A stretch of 39,329 nt of DNA. It comes from UBA117 sp049975245. Its GTDB lineage: Archaea > Methanobacteriota > Methanobacteria > Methanobacteriales > Methanobacteriaceae. Position numbers and translations under genes: made by a program. Each line of letters begins with the position of its first letter. The first letter of the stretch is position 1. The stretch covers positions 1-39,329 of the forward strand of contig JBNGDB010000022.1 of assembly GCA_049975245.1 (NCBI GenBank). Direction: 5' to 3'. The notes beneath the pieces were generated by a model that was not told the DNA's origin, ran no database searches, and worked only from the letters and a program-made list of their open reading frames with translations. Shown one piece after another: positions 9,748-18,790 of the stretch.

Positions 9748-11445
9748 TCACATTGATTCTGGCGATTCTATACCTAATAGTTCAAGAGAATTTTTAATAG
9801 TTATCCGAGTTTTATCGACCAGCACTAATCTAGTTGATTCCTTATCTGATCCTTTTACCGGGACTGATTTATAAAATTTATTAAAAGCACCGGCTAGATC
9901 AAGTGCATATTGAGCAATTAAATGAACTCTTCTAATTTTAGCAGATTCTTCAATAACACTAGTAAATTTAGCTAAAAGTTTAATTAAATCTACTTCTGAA
10001 GGATGATCCAATAATTCAATTTTTGAAGTTTTTATAGTTCTTTTGGCACCATATCCACATTTTTCCAGCAGTTTACATGATCTAGCATGGGCGTATTGTA
10101 TTGATGCACAGCCACGTTCAAAACTTAAAGCTTCGTCCCATTTGAATACTATGTGCTTTTCAGGGGATAATTTGGCAATATAATATCTAATTGCGCCAAC
10201 ACCAACCATTTTGGCAATATTTAACTGCGATTCATTATCTAAATCCGGCCTTTTTAATTTTAATTCATTTATAGCTCTTTTAACAGCTTCTTCAATCATT
10301 TCATCCACTGATATGAAAACTCCTCTTCTGGTGGACATTGAACCTTCTGGGAGAGTTATAAATTCATAAAATATAACTTCAGGACTTTTTTCTCCTAAGA
10401 TTTCCAGTAATATGCTTAACTGGTCAATAGCTAGTTTATGGTCGGAACCCAGAACGTCAATTAATTCATCTGAATTTTCTGATTTGTAAACATGATAAGC
10501 AAGGTCTCTTGTGGAATAAAGAGAAGTACCATCTGATCTGGTAAGGATTAATTCTTTTTCAATACCAAAATCTTCCAAAGGAACATATAACACATCATTT
10601 TTTACGGTTAATTCCTTATTAGACAATAATTTTAAAATTTTTGCTACTGAACCGTCCTTAATGAATTTGCTTTCCCATTGGTAGGAATCGTGAGATACAT
10701 TAATTTTCTTTAATGTTTCAGAAACACCAGTTAAACAGTTTTTAACAGCATTTTCAAAAGTTTTTTCAAGATTTAAGTCGTCACCATGTTCGTAAGTTTT
10801 TAATAATTTATCAATTTCATATTTTAATTCAGGTTCATCTTTTAGTTTTTCATTAACCAGGAAATATAATCTCCCTATTTCATGATCTATCTTTTTTTCT
10901 TCATCTATTTGAAAATCAAGGTTAATTATTCCCCAGACCACCATAGCAATTTGTCTTCCCATGTCGTTGACGTAGTACTGGGTTTCTACTTCATAGCCCG
11001 CATATTTTAACACACGGGAAATTGAGTCCCCTATAATGGAATTTCGAACATGACCAACATGTAAAGGCCCATTAGGATTTGCTGATGTGTGTTCCACTAT
11101 AATCTTCTTATCCAAAGATTTTAATTCTCCATAATTTTTGTCAATTGTTTTTAAAACCATCTGGGAAAATTTCGGGTAATTTAAGTAAAAATTAATGTAG
11201 GGACCTTTCATCTCTACTTTTTCAAATAAATCAGGAATTTTAATAACTTTTAATATTTCTTGAGTTATTTCAATGGGAGGTTTTTTCAATACTTTAGCCA
11301 TTTGAAAAGATACAGTTGATGCTAAATCACCTAACTCTGTATTAGGAGGTTGTTCTATTTTGATTTCAGAGGGTATATTGTAACCTAAACTATTAATAGC
11401 ATTTTTTAAAGATTTTATTGCTTCTTTTTGGACCATTCTGTACAT
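9748..11445 (-). CDS. argS: Arginyl-tRNA synthetase
   Basis: This class I synthetase charges tRNA-Arg. The N-terminal additional domain (residues 1-90) is followed by the HIGH-equivalent HVGHVRNS (about 126-133). The KMSK-equivalent is SMSTRRG, the usual archaeal form. The C-terminal DALR anticodon-binding domain (about 445-565) includes YAHARSCKLLEK near its start and ends ELLGIESPESM. At 565 residues it is full length. GGTGA lies 5 nt before the chosen ATG. It lies next to argF on the opposite strand and 160 nt downstream of the signal peptidase gene. Confidence 0.96.
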   Translation of the reverse strand: MYRMVQKEAIKSLKNAINSLGYNIPSEIKIEQPPNTELGDLASTVSFQMAKVLKKPPIEITQEILKVIKIPDLFEKVEMKGPYINFYLNYPKFSQMVLKTIDKNYGELKSLDKKIIVEHTSANPNGPLHVGHVRNSIIGDSISRVLKYAGYEVETQYYVNDMGRQIAMVVWGIINLDFQIDEEKKIDHEIGRLYFLVNEKLKDEPELKYEIDKLLKTYEHGDDLNLEKTFENAVKNCLTGVSETLKKINVSHDSYQWESKFIKDGSVAKILKLLSNKELTVKNDVLYVPLEDFGIEKELILTRSDGTSLYSTRDLAYHVYKSENSDELIDVLGSDHKLAIDQLSILLEILGEKSPEVIFYEFITLPEGSMSTRRGVFISVDEMIEEAVKRAINELKLKRPDLDNESQLNIAKMVGVGAIRYYIAKLSPEKHIVFKWDEALSFERGCASIQYAHARSCKLLEKCGYGAKRTIKTSKIELLDHPSEVDLIKLLAKFTSVIEESAKIRRVHLIAQYALDLAGAFNKFYKSVPVKGSDKESTRLVLVDKTRITIKNSLELLGIESPESM

Positions 11446-11596
11446 CTATTCACCTGATAAGATAATTGTTATTTTATAAATTAATTAGAATTAGTTCGTA
11501 TATTATTATTTTATAGGTAATTTATTTCTCCAAATATAATATTATTTCTTTCAATAAATTGTAAAAATAGAAATAATAATTGAGAAAAATAATAAT

Positions 11597-11618
11597 AGAG
11601 GTCTGGTCACAAACCTCT
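11597..11618 (-). terminator. Hairpin at the end of the signal peptidase gene
   Basis: AGAGGT (11597-11602) and ACCTCT (11613-11618) form a 6-bp stem with a 10-nt loop. The stem overlaps the signal peptidase stop codon. Read leftward it is followed by an A/T-rich run ending in several T residues, a plausible weak terminator. Confidence 0.4.
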
Positions 11619-12032
11619 GATCCAGAGGGTTATATATCCCACGCGCGGTATAAAAACGGGGTTATCCCCGATTTCGATCACTTTTGCCAGCACCTGATTA
11701 GGATAAACTGCTACTGGATCTGGGTTGGGATTATTATCTCCTTTGGTGATGTAATATTTTTGTCCTTGTGCATTAGTACCCACCGATATTATTCTATGGA
11801 TAACAGGGTCTGGAAACCAGGTAGCGTCATATATGATGATATCTCCCGTTTCTAATTCATTTGGATTAAATTCTTGTAATCCGAATAAATTAGTTTTCTC
11901 CACAATTACTATGTCTCCCCGGTAAAAAACAGGTTCCATACTCCCAGATACCACGACATTCATGTGTTGGGCAGCAATTATTCCAATTAATAAAATTGCA
12001 ATATAACCTACAATTTCTTTCTTATTAGACAT
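11607..12032 (-). CDS. Type I signal peptidase, archaeal Sec11-like
   Basis: This enzyme cleaves signal peptides from secreted proteins at the outer face of the membrane. A single N-terminal membrane helix (about residues 8-28) is followed by the catalytic serine motif SGSMEP (Ser31). His79 in VIHRI replaces the bacterial lysine, as in archaeal and eukaryotic Sec11 enzymes, and Asp99 in TKGDNNPNPDP completes the Ser-His-Asp pattern. At 141 residues it is short but has all conserved boxes. It lies 9 nt downstream of ilvD and is probably co-transcribed with it. It is a candidate processing enzyme for the secreted proteins encoded at 19-27 kb. Confidence 0.92.
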   Translation of the reverse strand: MSNKKEIVGYIAILLIGIIAAQHMNVVVSGSMEPVFYRGDIVIVEKTNLFGLQEFNPNELETGDIIIYDATWFPDPVIHRIISVGTNAQGQKYYITKGDNNPNPDPVAVYPNQVLAKVIEIGDNPVFIPRVGYITLWIRGL

Positions 12033-12041
12033 TTTTTCACC

Positions 12042-13694
12042 TTATCTTAGAATGGCGCCTTTATCAGCGGAACTTGCCATTTTACGGTATCTTAAAAGCC
12101 ACCCTTTCACTTCTTTTTCAACTGGTTTAACTTCGTTCAATCTTTTATTGATTTCTTCGTCACTTAAAATAACATCTAATCGACGATTAGGAATGTCAAT
12201 TTTTATCAAATCTCCATCTTTTATGGCTGCTATAGGACCTTTTTCTAAAGCTTCAGGAGATATATGACCAATACATGGGCCTCTTGTCCCTCCAGAGAAT
12301 CTTCCATCAGTTATTAAAGCTACAGATAGGCCCATACCAGATATTGCCGATGTGGGGTTCAGCATTTCCCTCATGCCGGGACCTCCTTTAGGTCCTTCAT
12401 AGCGAATAACAATCACATCTCCTTCTATTATTTCTCCATTAAATATGGCATTAACACATTCTTCTTCACTGTTAAATATTTTAGCAGGACCTTCATGTTT
12501 CATCATATCTGGACTTACTGCGGCTTGTTTTATAACTGAACCATTAGGTGCTAAATTTCCTTTTAATATTGCTATTCCGCCTTCCTTATGCACCGGATCA
12601 TCAAAAGGTCTTATAACCGTATAATCTAAAATTTTAGCATCTTTTATATTTTCTTTAAATGTCTTCCCTGTACAAGTAATTAGATCAAGTTTTAATTTAT
12701 CTTGAATATTCTTAAAAACTGCAGGTATACCTCCAGCTTTATCTAAATCCAACATACTATATGGTCCAGAAGGACTTATGGCAGCTATGTGAGGAATTTC
12801 TTTTCCTAATAGGTCAAATATATCAAGGTCTATTTTAACTCCTTTATTTTCAAGCTCGCTGGCTATGGCGGGAATGTGTAGAGTAGTATTGGTAGAACCA
12901 CCTAAAGCCAAATCTATGGCCACCGCATTTTCAAAAGCTTCCTGAGTCATGATATTCGATGGAGTAATATTTTTTTCTAAAAGTTCAATTATTTTTGAAC
13001 CAGAACTTCTAGCTAACCTAATTTTTTTTGCAGCTACTGCATGGGTGGTAGCACAGTAGGGAAGACTCATACCCAGAGCTTCAGTCACACAAGCCATGGT
13101 GTTCGCTGTAAAAAGTCCAGCACATGAACCAGCCCCAGGACAAGCACATCTCTCCAATTCATTTAGTTCATCTTCTGACATTTTGCCTGATGTAACAGCA
13201 CCAACAGCTTCATAAACACTTATTAGATCAACCGACTTTCCTTTATATGTACCTGGTAACATTGGCCCACCAGTTACAAATATGGAGGGAATATCCAGTC
13301 GCGCCGCTGTCATTAGCATGCCAGGAACTACTTTATCACAACTCGGAATAAGTACTAAAGCATCAAATTTATGGGCTTGAGCCATACTTTCCACTGTATC
13401 AGCAATTATTTCCCGAGATGCTAAGGAATAACGCATTCCATCATGATTCATGGCAATTCCGTCACATATTGCCATGGTGTTAAATTCGAACGGAACTCCT
13501 CCTGCTTCAGTTACCCCTAATTTAACTGCGTCTGCTACCTCTTTAAGATGAATATGCCCTGGTACTATTTCGGTAAAACTATTTGCTATTCCAATAAATG
13601 GTTTATCCATTTCATTATCAGTTACTCCACAAGCTCTAAGCAATGATCTATGCGGAGCCCTTTGTAACCCTTTTTTAATGGCGTCGCTTTTCAT
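12042..13694 (-). CDS. ilvD: Dihydroxy-acid dehydratase
   Basis: IlvD dehydrates the dihydroxy acids made by IlvC to 2-keto acids, step three of valine and isoleucine synthesis, with an Fe-S cluster. Cluster cysteines are seen in SCDKVVPGML (Cys119) and CPGAGSCAG (Cys185, Cys191). The C-terminal half holds GMREMLNPTSAISGMG and GRFSGGTRG, both family signatures. At 550 residues it is full length. GGTGAT stands 4 nt before the ATG. It is separate from the ilvBNC cluster and leads a two-gene unit with the signal peptidase. Confidence 0.97.
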   Translation of the reverse strand: MKSDAIKKGLQRAPHRSLLRACGVTDNEMDKPFIGIANSFTEIVPGHIHLKEVADAVKLGVTEAGGVPFEFNTMAICDGIAMNHDGMRYSLASREIIADTVESMAQAHKFDALVLIPSCDKVVPGMLMTAARLDIPSIFVTGGPMLPGTYKGKSVDLISVYEAVGAVTSGKMSEDELNELERCACPGAGSCAGLFTANTMACVTEALGMSLPYCATTHAVAAKKIRLARSSGSKIIELLEKNITPSNIMTQEAFENAVAIDLALGGSTNTTLHIPAIASELENKGVKIDLDIFDLLGKEIPHIAAISPSGPYSMLDLDKAGGIPAVFKNIQDKLKLDLITCTGKTFKENIKDAKILDYTVIRPFDDPVHKEGGIAILKGNLAPNGSVIKQAAVSPDMMKHEGPAKIFNSEEECVNAIFNGEIIEGDVIVIRYEGPKGGPGMREMLNPTSAISGMGLSVALITDGRFSGGTRGPCIGHISPEALEKGPIAAIKDGDLIKIDIPNRRLDVILSDEEINKRLNEVKPVEKEVKGWLLRYRKMASSADKGAILR

Positions 13695-13906
13695 TAAATC
13701 ACCTTATTATTATTAACCAATAAACAATAATTATAATTAAAATTTATTACTCAATGACTATTTATAAAAATCCGGAACTTAGTTAATTTAAAGTTCTTAT
13801 CATTTTGTAAATCATGGTTCGTTATAATATTAAATTCATGATTTATAATATTATCCATAAATTAATTTAATAATAATTTTATATTTCAAATCATATATGC
13901 ATAGAC

Positions 13907-15142
13907 ATGGAGTTAATATTAATTCTTAAGTTTCTAATTTCAATAGCTATTGGAGCATTGATTGGGACTGAAAGAGAACGAAAAGAAACCATGGAATTTG
14001 CAGGTATTCGTACTTTCATTCTAATTGCACTATTTGGAACTATTTCAGCTTATTTATCAAATTATTATTCATACTTTTTAATAATAGCTTTTTTGGCCTT
14101 AACATCATTAGTATGTATCAGTTATATTATTAGTTCTAGAATAAATGAGGATATAGGAACCACTACAGAAATAGCGGCCTTACTAACCTTTATTTTAGGA
14201 GCTTTATGTTATGCTGATGATGGTTACAAAATAGCTCCCATAATTGCAATTATAATTACAGCTCTTCTAGCATTCAAACCATATTTGCATAGTTTCATTC
14301 GTAAAATCAGCGAAAAAGAAATGTTAAACACAGTTAAATTTCTAATAATAGCCTTTGTAATATTGCCTTTACTTCCTAACCAGACAATGGGTCCTTTAAA
14401 TGTTTTTAATCCATATCAAATCTGGTTAATGATAGTTTTTATTTCTGCCATTAGTTATGCTGGTTACATACTAATGAAGCTTATAGGCGCCCAGAGAGGT
14501 TTGAGCATAACTGGAATTATAGGGGGGTTGGTCTCAAGTACTGCAGTAGTCACGGCCATGGCTGGGAGAGTTAAAGAATCTGATTTCCTGATTAAAGCAG
14601 CTGTATTTGCTTCAGTTATAGCTAGTTCTATGATGTTTTTAAGGGTGCTTTTTGAAGTTTTAGTAGTTAATTCTGAACTTATACCATTATTATTAGCGCC
14701 TATGTTATCTATGGGTATTTTGGGAATAATTTTGGCCATAGTAGTTTGGAAACGAACAGAATTTAAGGAAATTGATGCTGAAGTGAAATTAGAAAACCCA
14801 TTTAGCCTTAAACCTGCATTTATATTCGGGGCTCTTTTTTTAGTAATCTTATTTGTAACCAGGATCGCTGATATCTATTACGGAAGCAGTGGCCTGTATG
14901 TGGCCAGCATAATATCGGGAGTGGCTGATGTAGATGCTATAACCATAAGCATGGCTTTGCAAGCCAAAACAACCATATCCAATACGACTGCAGTGACGGC
15001 TATCACATTGGCCAGTATATCTAATACTGTTGTTAAATTTGTTATAGCACTCTCTATAGGCACAAAAAAATTTGCTAAATATATTGGAATTATCTTTTTG
15101 TTTATAATATTAACTGGAATTATTACTATATTTTTAATTTAA
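13907..15142 (+). CDS. MgtC/DUF4010 integral membrane protein
   Basis: The protein joins an MgtC/SapB-like N-terminal membrane domain (residues about 1-130, with IGALIGTERERK and IRTFILIALFG) to a DUF4010 C-terminal membrane domain (about 165-400, with GLSITGIIGGLVSSTAVVTAMA and GVADVDAITISMA). I count about 11-12 hydrophobic segments. It is found widely in archaea and bacteria; a role in magnesium or other ion homeostasis is often suggested but not proven. The start is taken at ATG 13907, without a strong ribosome site. It is transcribed alone, divergent from ilvD across 212 nt of AT-rich sequence. Confidence 0.88.
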   Translation: MELILILKFLISIAIGALIGTERERKETMEFAGIRTFILIALFGTISAYLSNYYSYFLIIAFLALTSLVCISYIISSRINEDIGTTTEIAALLTFILGALCYADDGYKIAPIIAIIITALLAFKPYLHSFIRKISEKEMLNTVKFLIIAFVILPLLPNQTMGPLNVFNPYQIWLMIVFISAISYAGYILMKLIGAQRGLSITGIIGGLVSSTAVVTAMAGRVKESDFLIKAAVFASVIASSMMFLRVLFEVLVVNSELIPLLLAPMLSMGILGIILAIVVWKRTEFKEIDAEVKLENPFSLKPAFIFGALFLVILFVTRIADIYYGSSGLYVASIISGVADVDAITISMALQAKTTISNTTAVTAITLASISNTVVKFVIALSIGTKKFAKYIGIIFLFIILTGIITIFLI

Positions 15143-15706
15143 CCTTCAACTAAACTAATCCTTTATTCATAGATAAATTAAATCTTAAATATTTTTATTT
15201 TATTTCATAAGTGCAATTACTTCAATTGGAATAATATGTAAAATTTTATAAAGTTGAACAACTATAAGATGAAAAGTCTATGTAATTTACATAGCAGCCA
15301 TAATGTCACTTCCAGGGGCGGATTATTATTTTATTCCTACTCCCACATATATTCCCCTCCCTGGAAGACATTAAATTTGCTTATTATAATAAAATATAGT
15401 GTTAAATGGTTTATTTAATCCATAATCACAATCAAAATCTTAGATTATTAAAATTTCTATTATTTCAAATGAAATTATCAAATTAATTGATATTGAAAAA
15501 AACATTTAATTAATTACAATATACGAATTTATTAATTTTTTTTAATGATAAATTAATCTTTAAATAGTTATAAGTTCAATTTAAAAAAGAAAACTAATGA
15601 TTTTATGAGCTATAATAAACTATTGTAAACGATAATTAATGTTTTTAATTAGTTAAATAATGCATCTGATGATATTTAGTTAAATAATTTTATTTAAGGT
15701 GATGAA
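15143..15706. other. 564-nt intergenic region between MgtC/DUF4010 and thrS
   Basis: No open reading frame of note is seen. The first half holds a GC-richer island with two stem-loops (15278-15371, listed separately), which stands out from its A+T-rich surroundings. The second half is featureless A+T-rich DNA with a probable thrS promoter (TTTAAATAG-like box near 15556-15566). This would leave a leader of about 120 nt before thrS. Confidence 0.6.
15278..15371 (+). ncRNA. Candidate structured RNA (tandem stem-loops, possible H/ACA-like)
   Basis: Two stem-loops lie in tandem in a non-coding gap. The first is a perfect palindrome, CTATGTAA-T-TTACATAG (15278-15294). The second has a perfect 9-bp stem, CTTCCAGGG (15309-15317) with CCCTGGAAG (15359-15367), enclosing 41 nt. 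ACA follows directly at 15368-15370, as in the lower stem plus ACA box of archaeal H/ACA guide RNAs. A TATA-like TTTATAAAG (15245-15253) lies about 25 nt before the first palindrome. I do not see a convincing upper stem or kink-turn, so the H/ACA label is only a possibility. It could instead be a processed leader element or operator. Confidence 0.35.
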
Positions 15707-17530
15707 ATGAGGATATTATTAATTCATTCTGATTATTTAAAATACAAAACCAAAAACAAAACTAAAATCGCCGAGAAGATAGAAGATAATAAAAAAGAAG
15801 GCTTATTTGAAAATGCTTTGGTTGTTTTCACTGCAGTGGAAAAAGAAGACGAAGATAATGTAGAAGAAATAGTTAAAAATGCAGTATCTGAGATCATGGA
15901 CATTCATGCTAAAGTAAACCCTGAAAATATAGTAATTTATCCCTATGCTCATCTAAGTAGCTCTTTAAGCTCACCTAAAGTGGCTAAAAAGATATTAAAA
16001 GACATGAAATCTAGCATAGATGAAAAAGGGGTTAAAGTGGAAAGAGTGCCATTTGGATGGTACAAATCCTTTGAAGTATCTTGCAAGGGCCATCCCTTAT
16101 CCGAACTTTCAAGGACAATTACTGCAAAGAAAAAAGTAGAAGAAAAAGTGGAAGGGGAAGAATCAAGTTTTTACATTCTGCATCATGATCAATTACACGA
16201 TCCCGAAACATTTCAATATGAAAGTGAAGATTTAAGAAAGCTAGTTATGTATGAATTAGGAAAACTCGAATCAACTGGTGAAGAACCCCCTCATGTTAAA
16301 TTAATGAGAGAAAAGAAATTAGCGGACTATGAGTCATCAGCCGATGTTGGACATCTCAGATGGTATCCTAAGGGAAGATTGATACGGGATCTTTTGGCAG
16401 ATTACGTTTATAATCTGGTAACAGAAAGCGGGGCTATGCCAGTAGAAACACCAATAATGTACGATCTGGCAGACGATGCTATTAGAGTTCATGCAGAGAA
16501 GTTTGGCGAGCGACAGTACAGAATGAACAATAAAAAGGAGTTAATGCTTAGATACGCATGTTGTTTCGGCGCTTTCAGAGTACTTTCAGATTCTTTCTTA
16601 ACTTGGAAAAACTTACCTATTGGCATATATGAACTTTCCACTTACAGTTTTAGAATGGAAAAAAAGGGCGAAGTTGTAGGTTTAAAACGACTCAGAGGAT
16701 TTACAATGCCTGATTTACATACGGTCTGCAGAGATATTCCACAGTCTCTACAAGAATTTGGTAAACAAGTTTCAATGTGTCAACAAACAGGTTATGATTT
16801 TCAAGTAAATTATGAAGTTATATTTAGAGCAACTAAAGATTTCTTTGAAGAAAATAAGGATTGGATTTTTTCAGAAGCGAAAACATTAGGTAAACCTGTT
16901 TTGATGGAAATTCTTCCTGAAAGAAAACATTACTGGATTTGTAAAATGGATTTTGCAGCTATAGACTATTTGGGTAGGCCTATTGAGAATCCCACCGTAC
17001 AAATTGATGTAGAGAGTGGTGAAAGATTTGGCATAACCTATATAAACGAGTCAGAAGAAGAAATTAATCCAATTATAATTCATTGCAGCCCTACAGGCAG
17101 TATTGAACGAGTCATATGCAGTTTATTAGAAAAAACTGCAGTTGAAATTAATGAAAAACCTCCTATGCTTCCTGTCTGGCTTTCCCCAACCCAAGTTAGA
17201 ATTTTACCAATAGCTGAAAGACATATGGACTATGCACTAGAAATAGCACAAGATCTAAAAGACAGTAAGATAAGGGTTGATGTTGATGATAGACACGAAA
17301 CTGTAGGTAAAAAAATTAGAAATGCTGGTAAGGAATGGGTCCCCTTCGTTATTGTTATAGGAGATAATGAACTTGAAAGTGATAAACTGATGGTGAATAT
17401 TCGAAGTACCCAGGATAAAGTAGCAATGAACATGGATGAATTAAAGGAAAAAATATTGGCAGAAACAATGGGTATGCCTTATCGAGATTTGCCTTTACCT
17501 TTAAAACTATCTAGACGAATTAATTTTTGA
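15707..17530 (+). CDS. thrS: Threonyl-tRNA synthetase, archaeal type
   Basis: This class II synthetase charges tRNA-Thr. The N-terminal domain (residues 1 to about 140, MRILLIHSDYLKYKTKNK) is the archaeal editing module related to D-aminoacyl-tRNA deacylase, which clears Ser-tRNA-Thr. It replaces the bacterial TGS/N2 domain. The catalytic core (about 200-500) has class II motif 2 near YSFRMEKKGEVVGLKRLRGFTMPDLHTVC and a motif 3-like GSIERVICSLLEK. The HGTP anticodon-binding domain is at the end (about 500-607). The 607-residue length is normal. GGTGAT precedes ATG 15707. Confidence 0.96.
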   Translation: MRILLIHSDYLKYKTKNKTKIAEKIEDNKKEGLFENALVVFTAVEKEDEDNVEEIVKNAVSEIMDIHAKVNPENIVIYPYAHLSSSLSSPKVAKKILKDMKSSIDEKGVKVERVPFGWYKSFEVSCKGHPLSELSRTITAKKKVEEKVEGEESSFYILHHDQLHDPETFQYESEDLRKLVMYELGKLESTGEEPPHVKLMREKKLADYESSADVGHLRWYPKGRLIRDLLADYVYNLVTESGAMPVETPIMYDLADDAIRVHAEKFGERQYRMNNKKELMLRYACCFGAFRVLSDSFLTWKNLPIGIYELSTYSFRMEKKGEVVGLKRLRGFTMPDLHTVCRDIPQSLQEFGKQVSMCQQTGYDFQVNYEVIFRATKDFFEENKDWIFSEAKTLGKPVLMEILPERKHYWICKMDFAAIDYLGRPIENPTVQIDVESGERFGITYINESEEEINPIIIHCSPTGSIERVICSLLEKTAVEINEKPPMLPVWLSPTQVRILPIAERHMDYALEIAQDLKDSKIRVDVDDRHETVGKKIRNAGKEWVPFVIVIGDNELESDKLMVNIRSTQDKVAMNMDELKEKILAETMGMPYRDLPLPLKLSRRINF

Positions 17531-17640
17531 TTTAATTTTTTAATTACATTTTATGAATTTAATTCGCTAAATTTTACTATTTAAAAATCTTTTTAATCTT
17601 TTTTTATATATTTATATAGTATAAGTTATAAGAGAATAAG

Positions 17641-17656
17641 TTATAACTTATAACTT
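17641..17656. repeat. Tandem 7-bp repeat TTATAAC in the parA leader
   Basis: Two tandem TTATAAC units plus TT (17641-17656) form, with the preceding AAG, the perfect palindrome AAGTTATAACTT (17638-17649). A further AAGTTATAA lies at 17623-17631. The block sits between the TATA-rich stretch and the ribosome site of parA, where a repressor would bind. The same 7-bp unit is repeated upstream of the ferredoxin gene (36796-36832). An operator role is inference. Confidence 0.45.
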
Positions 17657-17676
17657 AGAAGAATGGAGATGATTTT

Positions 17677-18459
17677 GTGGGCGAAGTTATAGCTATAATA
17701 AATCAAAAAGGCGGAGTTGGAAAAACTACTACTGCCGTGAATTTAGCTGCATCTTTAGCATTAAATGGAAAAAAAGTTTTAATAGTTGATATGGATCCTC
17801 AAGGTAATGCAACTACAGGTTATGGCATAGAGAAAGGAGCGCTTGAAAATACTATATATACAGTATTATCTGGAAAAAATACACTCAGCGACGTAATAAT
17901 GCATACCGAAATTAAAGGTTTGGACATTGTTCCAAGCAATATACATTTAAGTGGAGCCGAAATTGAATTAAGCAAGGTCATTGGTCCATACAAAATATTG
18001 CAAGAATCATTGGACGGTTTTGATCATGTTTATGATTACATATTAATCGATGTTCCCCCTTCATTAGGCCTTTTAACTATTAATTCGCTAGTGGCGGCCG
18101 ACAGTGTAATTATACCCATACAAGCGGAATTTTATGCATTAGAGGGCATGGCAGATTTAATAGAGGCTATAGATTTAGTTGAAAAACGTTTAGAAAGTCC
18201 TTCTCCTATAAAAGGAATTTTGTTAACCCTTTATGATTCTAGAACCCGTTTAAGCAGAGAAGTCCGTAAAAATGTTAAGGAATATTTTGGTGATACAGAA
18301 AATATTTTCAAAACCACCATCCCCCGAAACGTTAGATTAGCCGAAGCACCAAGTCATGGTCAACCATGTATATTATATGATGAAGAAAGTGTGGGAGCAT
18401 TAGCATACCACAAACTTGCTAAAGAGATCATAGAGTTGGAGGTATCACATGACGCCTAG
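17677..18459 (+). CDS. parA: ParA/Soj-type partition ATPase
   Basis: This is a deviant-Walker ATPase of the ParA/MinD superfamily, closest in character to ParA/Soj. The Walker A is INQKGGVGKTTTAVNLA (residues about 8-24) with the signature lysine of the deviant motif. The A' box is VDMDPQGNATTGYG and the Walker B is ILIDVPPSLGLLT. There is no N-terminal DNA-binding extension and no MinD-type C-terminal amphipathic helix. Such proteins bind DNA cooperatively with ATP and drive segregation with a partner that stimulates ATP hydrolysis. The start is GTG, preceded by GGAGATGAT. It overlaps the next gene by 11 nt and so forms a two-gene unit. Confidence 0.9.
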   Translation: MGEVIAIINQKGGVGKTTTAVNLAASLALNGKKVLIVDMDPQGNATTGYGIEKGALENTIYTVLSGKNTLSDVIMHTEIKGLDIVPSNIHLSGAEIELSKVIGPYKILQESLDGFDHVYDYILIDVPPSLGLLTINSLVAADSVIIPIQAEFYALEGMADLIEAIDLVEKRLESPSPIKGILLTLYDSRTRLSREVRKNVKEYFGDTENIFKTTIPRNVRLAEAPSHGQPCILYDEESVGALAYHKLAKEIIELEVSHDA

Positions 18460-18790
18460 GAAAAAGAAGACAGAAAGTGCTCTCGGTAAGGGGTTAGATG
18501 CCTTAATAAAAAGAGATAGTGAAAAAAGGGAAAAAAAGGAGATTAAAAGTAATTCTATAACTTCAAAAATAAAAGAAAGTAACTTAAATAATAAACTGGT
18601 TGAAGATGTTCTATTCGAAGTTAATAAAAACCCCAGAATTTCTTTATGGTCGGCCCGATCTGCAGCTGTTCTAAGATATTTGAAAAAAACCAAACCCGAA
18701 TTTAGTATAAGCAGCGAAGCATCAATCTTAATTGAAGAAGCAGTTAGGGACAAATATCCTGATATCTGGGAAATATTCGAAGACTTATAA
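18449..18790 (+). CDS. Small ParA-linked protein with ParB-like N-terminal motif
   Basis: This basic 113-residue protein overlaps the end of parA (ATG 18449, GGAGG 6 nt upstream). Its N-terminus, RKKKTESALGKGLDALI, matches the tail of bacterial ParB proteins, whose LGxGLxALI segment contacts and stimulates ParA. No ParB CTPase box, helix-turn-helix or dimer domain follows. A charged linker (about 20-50) leads to a compact C-terminal domain (about 55-113; SLWSARSAAVLRYLKKTKPE, then SISSEASILIEEAVRDKYP) that looks helical and of unknown fold. A plausible role, by inference, is the partner or adaptor of the archaeal ParA. Confidence 0.7.
   Translation: MTPRKKKTESALGKGLDALIKRDSEKREKKEIKSNSITSKIKESNLNNKLVEDVLFEVNKNPRISLWSARSAAVLRYLKKTKPEFSISSEASILIEEAVRDKYPDIWEIFEDL

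Noticed and set aside
9737..9757. Small inverted repeat between the convergent argF and argS genes
   Set aside because: Only 6 bp of pairing in A+T-rich DNA and no T-run; too weak to call a terminator.
9748..11445. Unusual KMSK box (SMSTRRG) in ArgRS
   Set aside because: This is the ordinary form in archaeal ArgRS and does not indicate a defect.
12042..13694. Apparent loss of an early cluster cysteine in IlvD (GHIHL)
   Set aside because: E. coli IlvD also has glycine at this point, so it is normal for this branch.
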